64,000 bases of DNA from Thoreauomyces humboldtii (Eukaryota > Chytridiomycota > Chytridiomycetes > Spizellomycetales > Powellomycetaceae): contig JADGJA010000005.1 in NCBI GenBank assembly GCA_027596035.1, forward strand, positions 1 through 64,000, given 5' to 3'. Position numbers and translations under genes: made by a program. Position 1 is the stretch's first letter. The number at the start of each line of letters is the position of its first letter. Positions 48,568 to 59,900 of the stretch are shown in pieces. The notes beneath the pieces were generated by a model. It was not told the DNA's origin. It worked only from the letters and a program-made list of their open reading frames with translations, and ran no database searches.

Positions 48568-49105
48568 TTACTCTGCGGGCGGTGCCGCTTTGGAGACGTC
48601 TGCGCGATAGGCGCTGATGGCGTGAGCCATGCGTTCGTTCGTCCGGCCCACCTTGCCCGCCAGACTTCCCGTAGACTTTTTGCGAGCGCCGTCCTCCACT
48701 TTTGGCGAGGCCGTCTCTTTGAAATGCAGCTTCTGGTTCAGCACGACCTTTTTGCTCACAGTCGGCTTGTGAGATAGGTTCTCAAGCGATCCGACCTTCG
48801 AGTGCGCGCCGGCGTTGAAATCGAGTTTTGTGCTCTGAATCTTCTTGTCTCCTCCAGAAGCGTGGTGGTGAATGTTCTAGGTTGGTGGGTGCAAATCAGA
48901 TAGCGAAAACCTCCACCGAATAAGCGAACTCACTTACATCCAGAGAACCGATCTTGCTCGAGGCGTTATACACCTTCTTTTCGGAAAAAATCTTCTTGGT
49001 ACTCTTGGCTGGTGAATATAGGCTGTTTAAACTTCCTACTTTCGCTAGTACAGGTGCTTTGCCAGGAGTTGCCGGCGCGGCGTCTGGGCTGACGGGTGCG
49101 GACAT
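48568..49105 (-). CDS. Short protein with tau/MAP2/MAP4-type microtubule-binding repeats
   Basis: Exons 49105-48938 and 48876-48568 give 158 residues; the intron has a GTAAGT donor and the phases agree. Three consecutive repeats of about 31 residues are seen. Repeat 1 starts AKVGSLNSLYSPAK, repeat 2 SKIGSLDNIHHHASGGDKK with IQSTKLDF, and repeat 3 SKVGSLENLSHKPTVSKK with VVLNQKLHF. The K-[IV]-GS-L-[DE]-N-x-x-H core and the K-L-x-F end are the tubulin-binding repeat of tau, MAP2 and MAP4. The PGGG turn is degenerate (ASGGD, PTVSK). The tail is basic (ARKKSTGSLAGKVGRTNER). No long projection domain is present, so it is far shorter than animal tau. Microtubule binding is inferred. In-frame sequence upstream of the ATG hints at a possible longer 5' form. 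Confidence 0.78.
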
Positions 49106-49713
49106 GTGCGGATCGTTCAGTTTCGCCGTGTTCGGAGTATGTACTGTACTTGCAGTTGGAGCGGCAGTTGGGGTGAGGCAGTTGTACGGCAATTGATGAT
49201 TCCCGTACCGGTGTCGGTCAAACTGAATCGTGAACGGCAGAGTCTTTCGGATACAAGTTGGTGCACCGTTGCAGATGCGGCCAGCCAGCGCTGGCGGACA
49301 CCGTGCTTCGCTGTCGAGAAGGTTCAAAGTTGCAGATTACGTAAAACCTCAGTCGAGTCGAGTCGGTGAGGAGAGTACTGTCTCGGAAGGCCGACCACGT
49401 CGACTTGATCAACCTTTTGAACACGTGGCAGTGGAGGGATGTGGTCAAGAGTCTGGACGCTGTTGACAAGGCAAAGGAGGTTCTCAAGGAGGTTTTGAGT
49501 GGATGGACTACCCGCTTTGCACTGAACGTTGTTTACATGCAAGCGGTGACATTCTTTTTTGTTGAACTTACGACATCGCCAGCTTTGGAAGTTTTGAAAG
49601 TATCGATGTAAACGTGTTACAAGAACTCAACGTATCCCAGAAAACTCCCTGCTACTCATGGGCGCGGGAGCGAGTGGGCTCAGCACAGTAGAATGGCATA
49701 TACCAAGTCCTCA
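49106..49713. other. Intergenic region between XAP5 3' end and tau-like gene start
   Basis: This 608 bp stretch carries the XAP5 3' UTR and the tau-like gene's promoter or leader. Short frames on both strands have no recognisable features. A non-ATG in-frame extension of the tau-like gene runs to about 49,320. Confidence 0.45.
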
Positions 49714-51264
49714 TTAAGAGGCTTCCTTCGCCTTGTTCCTATCCTTCACGGTGTAGTTTCCGTAAGTTTTCTGCGGATCGAACACCTCCCATCGGCTTGC
49801 AGGAAATATGTGCTTGTTCTTGTCATACCACGCGCGCTCCAGGATCTTGCCTGCATGACTTTCCTCCGTTTCGATCGACGCATCATTGACCAATCGCACG
49901 TCATCGTGCACATCGAAAGCGAACAACGGACCCGATTTGCCTCGCGTCTTGTTTATTATGAAGTCATAAAATGTGTAATGCTGAACAAGCGTCCGGACTG
50001 GTAAGCTAGCGGTACGTGGGCAAGCAAAAGGGGCAAACCACTTACATGGGGGACAATAAGATCTTCCTTGACGTACATGAGATTGTCGACGTGGACACCC
50101 CGAAGTTCGTGCCACTGTTGTCGGCAGTTTTCCAAAAATTGGGCAATCGTATCTCTGGGGTAAGCGTCAGGAGTAAGTCGCCGAGGGTAAAACTGTTGTT
50201 TCGGCGCCGTAGCACATACCCTTTCCGGCATTCAACCTGCGTTCGATGTCCCGTGCCGTCCCAATAACTGTATGTGATAAGAATTTTGTCCTCTGCATAT
50301 CGCAAAAATGGAAATCCGTAAGGAAGGGCGCGTTGTCACATGAAGATCTCCTGTTGACTTACGTTTGATCTTGTCTTGTTGTTCCAACCAATCCTCCTTC
50401 AGCTTTTCTCGCTCAAGCCGTTCCGCATCCTCGCGTTCCCGGTCCGGCAGGAAACTCGTATCTACAGTTGGGTTCTTCTTGTCTTTCTTCGCTTGTGGTT
50501 GCTGATCTGCGGCTTCTATCGTCGAGCGGAAGCACAATGAGCTATCAACCTTTAAGGCCTGCCCTTCGCCTCGCTTGCAAGATCAAAGGTCTCCCCTCAG
50601 AGAGAAGATCGGTGAACTCTTTTATCCCGGGCCGAAGCATCGGGATTCGTATACTTCCTTGCGAAACCTTTGTCAAGAAAGGACAGAGGCAGATGCCGAA
50701 ACAGAGCTGCTCGCTCTCCGATCTTCCTCAGGTTCCTCATCGTCGGGGAGCCTTTACTCAATCTTTCATTCCGCCCATCACACACATCAGCTGAACACGA
50801 CCTACCAAGGGGTTCTCCCACATCTCCATCTTCCCCATCAACGTCGAACGAAAGCTTGACCTTCTCCTTTTTCTTCTTTCGCTTCTGTTTCAACAACGCC
50901 AGCCTTTCCCTCTCGAGGTCCTCCTGTCTCTGCTTGTCCAAGCTCTCTCGGATGCGTTGGAAATCCTCCAGTTGGACCAGTCCGACCGTCTGACGTTTGA
51001 GTTCGTTGTCCACCCAATCGTTCTGAGCGATGAACTTGTCTGCCCCAATGTGAACAGTCTTATCCTGCGGTTTTCGGTTGACATCGGGAAGAGACCTTGC
51101 GCAGGTCAGTCTGGCGTAAGGGTGTCCGGAAGGGCTGCCAGGAGACTATGAACCTTTGCGATCTTGTCTTTTTGGTTCTGGAAATCTAGCATCATCTCCT
51201 TTCTCTTCTTCTCAAGCATGGTCGCTCGCGAAGCTTCGGAACCTGCGCCTTTGAATTCAGCCAT
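49714..51264 (-). CDS. XAP5: XAP5/FAM50-family nuclear protein
   Basis: ATG 51264 gives [20 protein letters not shown], the usual XAP5 opening, followed by a charged helix ([18 protein letters not shown]). After an intron the frame continues [20 protein letters not shown], then [17 protein letters not shown] and a Lys-rich run ([17 protein letters not shown]). The last exons are diagnostic: [55 protein letters not shown] and [16 protein letters not shown]5/FAM50 proteins are nuclear, associate with spliceosomal complexes, and in Chlamydomonas have been reported to control ciliary gene transcription. One donor (GTTCAT after IAK) is weak. The C-terminus ends at TAA 49714. Confidence 0.93.
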
Positions 51265-51565
51265 ATCGATGTTTGATACGATTTCTTCGCCTGTTGCTGC
51301 TGATAACTATGAGAGCTTTTGACAATGTACACGTATGAACAGGTCAGACGAAGGTCCAGGAATTAGCAAATTGAGATAAATTGAGTGAAGGCAAATTGAG
51401 GTAAATAGATGGCACCGCCACTCAATGACCAAGATGCAAGCGTAAAGCCGCTGTGTCTATTGAAGATTATCTTCCCGCCTAATAACCAAAGATGCATGGA
51501 TGTCCTACATATACGTAACGCGCCTGATGATCCTCGTGAGGGCTGCCTAATCCCTACGGTGCCCT

Positions 51566-53551
51566 TCACTTCTGTGCCAACTGCGGTTCCTGTCCGGGGG
51601 CTCCCGGTGCACCGGGCGCACCGGCTCCCGAAAGATAATCCCACAACTTCAGCCCCTTGTTCTTGTTTTCCTCCATCTGCTGCTTGATGGCTTCCTCCTG
51701 CTGCTTCTGCATCTCGATCATCTGCTGCTGCATGCTTTCGGCCTCCTGTTCCGCAACGGCCCTCTCATCCCTCGCGATGCTCTCGATCTGATCGATCACG
51801 TTGGGAACGACAGGTTGCGCCGACTTTCCGGATCCGATCAGGGAAGCGAGCCAGGATGGGCGGGAGGACGTGGCAGAAGATGACGCTGATGGGGCGTTGT
51901 TTCGGGCGTCAAAGTCGGCTCGTGCGCGTTCCTTGTACACGGACCAGGCGGTCGCAGGGTCCGCAGGGTCGATGGCGTTGATGATGCTCAGCACTGGCCG
52001 GACATCCTCAATGCCGTATACTGTCATGAACACGTACAGTTCTAAAATTGCAGCAAAGAAGGTGAATTGACGTTCGTCGGCCCCAAGCAGAGATGAACAA
52101 GAAATTGTCACCTACCAGTGAAAAACGTCTCAAGCTTCTTCAGCTCTCTATCGTCGCGCTCTCCCAGCCAGGGCTTCAGCAACAGTCCGTTCTCGGGCTG
52201 TAGTTGGAAGGACTCGGCCTTGGTATCCAGCAGGACCGTTTTCGTAAGGTCGCGGTTTAGCTGCGAAAGATCTTTGACGTACACGCCGTCAATAAGCTTA
52301 GTGTGGTCGCGGAAGAGGCGGTACATGGTGTAAAGGAAGTGCGGGTCAAGGGCTTGGCAGACAGGTTGCGCGAGCTGTTTTTATAGAGCAGTGTTAGATT
52401 TAGGCTGCACAACAAGAAAAGGGACGGATTATTCGACAGATCTTACGTAGCCTGGAGAGCTGGTGAAAACCACCACCTCATAGTACCGAGTCAGGTTTGC
52501 AAGGAACTGCTTTACACCAGGACGAGTGGCGACGCGCCAACCCACGGATTTCTGGAAACGACGGCGGGTATCAGCTGCTGTGCAAGTTCGCAGTTGCTCG
52601 GGATTACAACACGACTCACATCCCACTCGAGGTGCACGAGGGCATCTGTGAGCTCGATGCACAGGGTTAGTTGACGCTGGTACGGGGCAGGCAGCGGATC
52701 GGGAAGCAGCTTCTCCAATACTGGATCGGTGAACGTCTAAAACATCGCGGGGTAAGCCTCCCTCATGCTTTCGCGGGCTTTCGACACCAGTCCTCCGTAC
52801 CGTCTTGATCTTCGTGAGGTTCTCCCATGCGCGTAAGTGATAGTTGGCGAAATACGACTCGCCCTCCTTGGGCTGTTGCGTCTCATCCGGAATGCCTGTG
52901 GTAGGACACGGGCGGAAGCAGTGAGCACCAGCCCTTGACTACTTTCTAGCAAGCGCCCCTTGCCATACCGAGGTAGATGAAAGACCCTAGTCCGATCAGG
53001 ATGGTCGAGGTAAGGATCATACGACCCGTCTTGGCCATCTGTTTGCTCTCCTCTGCCTCAGCCTCTGCTTTGTACTTCCTGTCCCGTTCGGCCTCCTGCT
53101 CCGACCTTGCCTCGGGGCCAGGACCGCCGGCTCCTGCGGCACCGTCGGCCGCATCGAGGCTCTCGGGATCAGCAGCGCCGGAGGCTCTCCCCTCTGCCTC
53201 TCTCCGCTTCTGGTTAGCTGCCGCCTGTGCAAAGAGATCGAGACCCTGATTGTCGCTCGGGTCCTCCTCCTCGACGGGCTGCTCGCGCTTCGCTGGACGT
53301 TTTGGGGGTTCGGGCGATGATTCCGTTTCTGAGGAGCCGGGAGACCTTATGCGGATGGTTGCGTGAGGATTCCACCTCGCTGGTGGTTGAGTGGGGAAGT
53401 GGGATCGGTGACGAAGGGAGCGAGAGCCGAGGGCACTGGTGGAGAGGGGCCGAACGTAGGACCCGAGGGAGCGGAATGGCGAAGGAGCTGCTGCCAGCGG
53501 TGAAGACCGTGCAGCTGAGAGGAGAGCTGTGCGAACTACCGAAGAGACCAT
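51566..53551 (-). CDS. TIM50: Mitochondrial import receptor subunit Tim50
   Basis: ATG 53551 starts an Arg/Ser/Ala-rich presequence (VSSVVRTALLSAARSSPLAA) typical of mitochondrial import. A charged segment and one transmembrane helix (MILTSTILIGLGSFIYLG) follow. After introns the FCP1/NIF-like domain begins: YFANYHLRAWENLTKIKTF, LTLCIELTDALVHLEWD, KSVGWRVATRPGVKQFLANL, TRYYEVVVFTSSPGY and VYVKDLSQLNRDLTKTVLLD. The catalytic DxDx(T/V) aspartates are replaced (IELTD), as in other Tim50 proteins, so it should be a non-phosphatase receptor. The C-terminal part is a Gln/Glu-rich helix (QQQMIEMQKQQEEAIKQQ) and a GAPGAPGAPGQ tail. Tim50 receives presequence proteins from the TOM complex in the intermembrane space and passes them to Tim23. 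Confidence 0.94.
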
Positions 53552-53997
53552 GTCCACAGATGATGATGACCGATTCAATGCCCAAGGCTAGAAGCGACTC
53601 CCTGTGACGAAGAACTGGCCCGGTGAAGGTCAAGGAATTTTCCGGAAGAGCGAGGTTGGCCAAAGACGATTTTGAGAGTTTTCCGTCGCGAAGGGCGAGG
53701 GAGAGAAACAAAGGTTCCATTTGCCCGATGCAGCGTATATCAACATTATCATATCGCATCGCTCCTTGCTGTCGATTCAGGTGTGTGTGCTTCTGGGTGT
53801 GCTTGTGTTTTCCTGGGTTTTCCTGGGGTTTGCTTTTCCTTCTTTTTGGTTTCCTCTCGTCTCGTATCTTGCTGCTCATGCATGACAGTTCGCACTGACG
53901 TTTACATTACACATATACTTGTAAAGGCTATACACCTCGCTCACTTTCGTCCCGTCTTCCCCTTCTTGTCAGCTTGGTCTGAGCTGTTGTCTTTGCC
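53552..53997. promoter_or_regulatory. Head-to-head region of TIM50 and UTP20
   Basis: This 446 bp stretch separates two divergent starts. It includes GT/TTTCC-rich simple sequence around 53,780-53,850. No defined element was recognised. Confidence 0.5.
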
Positions 53998-56900
53998 ATG
54001 GAGGATGCTACCGTCAAGGGGCTCAACACCACGGAAGGGACGAACAGGTTCCGGGTAGGCTTACCTCCAGACCACCAACGCGGACCCCCCACTCTCGGAC
54101 TCACTGACAAGACTTCTCCCTCCAGTATCAATCCTTTCGTGAACGAGTAAAGTCTGTCAAGATCGATGTCACCCACAGGGTCGTTCAACATTACGAGAAG
54201 GTCGAGGAGGAAGACGGCTCCTACTTCGTTGATGGGATCGCGCGGTGGCAGGATCTCAACTGCACGGGGCACTTTACCCAGTTCTTGCGAGACGTCCGAC
54301 CCTTGTCCTCCTCGTTGGTGCAGCTTCTGCATCACAAGGACACGATCGTTCGGATCATCCTTCGGCACATTGAGGTGGAGAACAGCTTGGCATGGGAACC
54401 CCTCTTGGAGTGAGTCCGCTGGCAAGGTGGATTGTGGATCACCAAGGATCGAGTCACTGACGCCGGACTCCTTCAGCTTGACCACATGTCTGGTCAGGGA
54501 CCTGCAGGACGAATGCTTTCCACATTTCCACCAGATTTTCACCACCATCGTGCATCTTCTGGAGACACCAGATCTGAAGTTGACAGAGGTAGATTTCCCT
54601 TTCGGATCACGCACCCCAGTATGTCGATCTTGTGTTGATGCTTGGAACAGCTCGTCTTCAACACTCTCGCCTACCTCTTTAAATACCTGGCGCGAAACCT
54701 TCTTGCGGATATCAATGCTACATTTGAGTGAGTCCAGTGGTTACCATTCCGCCAAAATTGGATGCCTCCTGACCTTTCCTTTGCAGCCTTTTAGCTCCCC
54801 TTCTCAGCGAGAGAAAAGAGTTCATCCGCCGATTTGCAGCGGAGGCATTCGGATCTCTCCTCAGAAAGCTACCAAAGGACACTGCCGACGCTGTTTACAA
54901 GCACATATTTGACTTTGTATGGGAGAGCTCTGAAGAAAGTGCGGTGCAGGGTGCCAGCCTATTGTTCTCAGAATCCTTAAAGGTATGCTTCCCCCCGTTC
55001 CCAGTCATCCACTCCCCCAAACTAATCACGCAAACATCTCTCACGCAGCAAGTGCAAGGGACTCTTCATTCCCGCGCGCCTACCGTCTTCAAAAAGATCC
55101 TCATGGTTGGTCTCGATGAACGTGCGGAGGGACGAGGTAGGAGAGCCCCCTCACTTTGAGACTTGACTTCTGCGCATCAACTCATGCTTTGGTTCAAAGA
55201 CGCGGCGGTCCGCACTCTGGAAGAGTTCATACAACTGCTTGCTCATCACACGAAGAGCGAGAATCTGGTCCCTATGTGGAAAATCCTTCTTGACGAGTTC
55301 GAATCGGAACTTACCCGATTGCAACCTGACTCCACGACTTGGCGATTGGAAAAGCTCTTGTCCTTGGGACAAACTTGGGCAGGCCTGCGTGGCGGCGAGA
55401 AAGTGCATGGTAAGCCCAAGAATTGGATCGAATGATGATTTATTTGAGTTTTGACAGTTTCCTTTCATAAGATCACGACTTGTTGTATAAATGCGTACAG
55501 AGGATGGTGCCGGTTGTTTTGAAGACACCTGCTGGCCAGGACTCCTTGAAGAAAGCATTTGCAGAGTTCTTGGGGGAACTCTTGTTCATTTCCTCTTCGA
55601 GCGAGGTTTTCACTTACGGCAAGGCTGTCTTCGATGTACTATTCGCATCTGAGGTAACCGCTGGTTTATGACTTAGCTCCTTCACCGCCAATACTTACCG
55701 CACCTCTCGCGCAGGATGTGGTTCTCGTTCTTTCATTTTGCGAGCTACTTCGGGGAAAGGGGTGGATGTCTTTCCCTCAAGTCGTGCTTCCAGGTTTGCT
55801 CAGGTAAGTGTCCACTACTTTCGTTGTTACAGGATTTCGAATTCATATTAATATATCCGTATAGTTACATGCAGCGAACGTGGCTGAAGCACGAAAAAGA
55901 GTTTGTGCTCTTCCTGGCAACCCTCTTCGAAAACAACATGGAGCAATTCATGCCTTACATTCCTCACTCCGTCAAAACCACTGAGAATCTCATTCGATTC
56001 CCGGTGGTACAGGGGCAGAAGAAATCTGTCGACGTCGTTGACCGAATGCTGGAGGCGCTTTCCCAGGACTTTCAATGGGAACAGATCGCCGCTGACCTCG
56101 TCAAGGGAGGAGAAAAGTGTGGGGCTATTGGAATGGTAGCCGCTATTTGCTCTAGCATTCCGTTCCTCGCCTGCCCTCCGGAGAAGCTCCTCGAAACAGT
56201 GCAAAAGGTTCTATTCTCGCTCTGCTCCAACATCAGCAAGCACAAGAGTTCTCTGATGACGGAGGAACTTCTTATGCTCTCATCGCTGGCTGGTGTTGTG
56301 CTGAGCACGCTTGCGAAATGTGCCGGACGATCTGGGAGCAGCGCGGCAATCCTCGAAATCAGTGCGCTTGTTCAGAAAACGCTCATCCCGACAGTAGGAT
56401 CGAACGTTATCGCCTTGCGCGGCATCGCTGATTATCTCGAATGCCTGCAGTCGATGGAAATTGCCGAGAAGCATCTTACTGTGGAGCATTTAGATGCCGC
56501 TTTGCCACATCTAGTGGGAAACCTCGGCTCGGTCGTCAGCGAAGTTCGGTTACAAACCTTGCGCATTCTTTGCACCTACAAGCAGCACAACCTACGACCG
56601 ATCCGGGACAGTATCTTAACTGGACCTTGCGACCTCCTGCCGCTGTGCATGAGCATCGAACAGACACCCGCTACCGTAGCCACTATCCGGGAGACTACAT
56701 TCCTCCTTCGGCGCCTGGAGGTTCTCATTCGTTCTCAGACCATCCCACGAGTCTACGTCGAAGTCCCGACTCGCTATGTTCTGGCGCTCCTTACCATTCC
56801 GTTCACTCCATTATGGGCGGAGGCCACAAAAACGCTTCACGTCATCGGCAACGCAGTAATGGAGACGTTTTGGCCTATTTTCAGGGAGGTGCTTACTGAG

Positions 56901-59900
56901 TCCCGGCACATCGGCAAGTCCGCTTCGAATGCGAGCGGTGGCGATTTGTTGGACATCACAGAGACGGTGGTTACAGACTCACCCATGGACATCGTCGAAG
57001 CTCACACTGCGTCAAATATTGACCAAGAGCTTGTGGTTCACTTGCAAGGGCTCGTTACCTTCTCTGCTGCTCCCTTCGATATGCAGAAGTATCACTCTAT
57101 CTTGGTGCGGATCCTCGCCGGTCTCCCTCAACTCATTGAGAAGCAGTCATGGGACATCGTGCCGCTGTTCCTGGGACTGTTCAACGACGAAGCTACACAT
57201 ACAAGCATGGAGCAGGTGACAAAGGCTACTAACCTGGCTTCCGCTTCTTCAGTGGAAATCCAGGAAGGCGCGAGAGTCAAAGTGGTCGAGTTTCTTGCCG
57301 CTTTTGCCAAATTACGGCATCCTCAGAAGCTGTACAAATCGGAAGTTGTGTACAGCATCTGCCTTCAGCTCTTGTGCAAAGGCGATGACCGGCTTCAGCA
57401 ACTGGCGCTCGATTGTCTGATGGCTTGGAAGCTACCCGGGATGGACCATATCGGCGAGGCTCTTAAGAGAATGAGTGTTGATGATACCTTCCGCGATGCT
57501 CTGTCAACTTTGAACATGGAAGACGTGTATGCGAACGTCGAGGCCAGGAACCGACCTGCGTTAATGGATATTCTCGTTCGCATCCTTTACGGAAAGCTTA
57601 TCAGTCGGCGAGGACGAGCCTCTGCTTCGGGGCTAGCAGCCCGACGCGCAGCTATTTTTGCCTTCTTCACTGGGGTGGACAACGATGTGCTGTCACAAAT
57701 GGTCAACCTCACTGTTCAGCCGTTCGCTGCAATCGTCACGCAATCCGATCTGAACTCGAGCGGGGAGTTCGAGGTCAATCCGACCCTTTCCTCCGGGTCT
57801 CTGGGCAGCTTGAAACGGCAAATTGGTTTCCTGCACGTCCTTGAGGACTCGATCAAGCAGCTCAGGAGTCTACTTGTACCTTTCCTCCCGAAACTGCTTA
57901 AAGTGCTTCTGTACGTTTTGCATGCCGCGGAGGTCGAGGCCACCGCGGAAGACGGGGACGAGCACAGCGGACACATCGCAAAGCAACAGAAGGAAGTCAG
58001 GCAATTGGGCATTCGACGACTGAAGGAGCTCTTTGAGGCGAATCTGGACTTTGACTTTTCTCCTTATGTCGGAGCAATTTTCCGTGCCTTCATCAACAAG
58101 CGCATTCCCAACTTTGAAGAGGAAAACACCCAGGCCACCAGCTCCTTGTTGGAGCTGTTCCTAGCTTGGTCCAAGGACTTGCGATATGTTACATACCTGG
58201 TAGACCACTCGCCGGAAGTTGTTCCGAAGGTCATTTCTGTGCTGTCGGCCACCAAAGTTAAGCCCGTTGTTGTCTCGTGTGTTCTCACCATCGTCGAATC
58301 AATCCTGGAACTCGGTGAAGATCAAGCGAACGGTGTTATTGAGAAAGTGCTCCGTCCGCACGTGCAGACGCTGCTTTTGAACTTGAACGCGGTGCTCTCT
58401 CAGACCTTTGGCGAGCGGGGGTCGGTAATCCTCATCGGACAGACAATCCCGGCTCGAATCATTCGGATTCTGGCGAACCTTTCCGTCTACGTGACTGACG
58501 GCGACTCTGCAACGAAGCTGCTTGACATGATGCTTCCGTACACGAAGCGACCGCCAATTGCTGTTCCGGAAGGCACAAAGCTGGAGATCATCCAAATCTT
58601 GACAAACTTTCTTCCCATCCTTCCCGCCTTGCAAGGCGTTTCACCCGTCGATACTCCATACTTCTCGCTGGCTTCCCACCTCTTTGACGTTTTAGAGACC
58701 CGCGAGGCCCGCGCTGCCCTGATCACTGTCTTTGAGCGGTTCGCCGACCTTGACGGATCGTTGCGTATTGTGTCAGACCTGGTTCTTGAGATCAACGCCC
58801 AGTCAGTGGCCCGCATGGATGAACCCGACTTTAACCGTCGCTTTGCTGCTTTCGCGCGGATCAACCAGGAACTTTACCTTACTCTGACCGCCACGCAATG
58901 GCTCCCGCTGCTGCACAATTTGCTGTTTTACGTTCAGGAGCGTGACGAATTTTCTATTCGTACTAGCGCGTCGTTCGGTGTATCTCAATTCGTCACTCGC
59001 GCTTCCCAGCTCGATGCCGCGGACATCCGGCAGCCCGCATTCATGAACCTGATTAACCACGTCATTCTTCCTTCGATCAAGCGAGGTGTAAAGCTCAATT
59101 CGGCCGTCGTTCGGTCCGAATTCGTCAACCTGCTCGGCCAGCTCGTCGTCTCTTTCCCTGTCATGTCGGCTGTGTCGGATATGCACGGCTTGCTTGCCAA
59201 TGGGGACGAGGAAGCCAGTTTCTTCACAAACATCTACCATCTGCAAGTGCATCGACGTGTGCGCGCCCTTCGGCGTTTAGCCGAGGAATGCGCGACCGGA
59301 AACATGTCCGCAGCAAACGTGTCGAATTACTTTGTCCCAATTGTCGCACACTTCATCTTTGAATCAGACCGCGTCAGCGACCACAACCTCATCAACGATG
59401 CCGTGAGCACGTTGGCTGCCTGTGCCGCCATGTTGACTTGGGGTCATTACTGGGCCCTGTTCAAGCGTTTCTTGAACGCTATGTCGCATCGTCCCGAACT
59501 CGAGAAGGTTCTCAACCGCGTAATCATCAGTCTTCTTGACGGATTTCACTTCGAACTGGAGGCCCCGGACGCCGCAGAGCTTGCACTCACCGTCGCTAAG
59601 CCTGAGGAGACGAAAGTGTCAAAGGTTGTTGCTGAGACTGCACCACAAGACCCAGAAGTTGCCATGGATATTGAGGAGTTAACCGTCGCGGAGGCGAGTT
59701 TGGATCTGCTGGAAGCAGCGGACGAGGAAGAAGAAACCGAAGAGGCACCTGCGATTGCGCAAGGGAATACTGGATCAAAATTTCAAGCTAAACGGGTTCA
59801 TGGCGTTGTTATCCACAAGCTCTTGCCGACCCTGCAGAAATACGTCGAGAAACAAGACGACAACACTATCCCCATGCGCATTCCCCTGGCACTGGCGATC

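Noticed and set aside
51566..53551. Tim50 gene as an active FCP1-type phosphatase
   Set aside because: The catalytic aspartates of the DxDx(T/V) motif are not present, and the presequence plus single membrane helix fit the import receptor.
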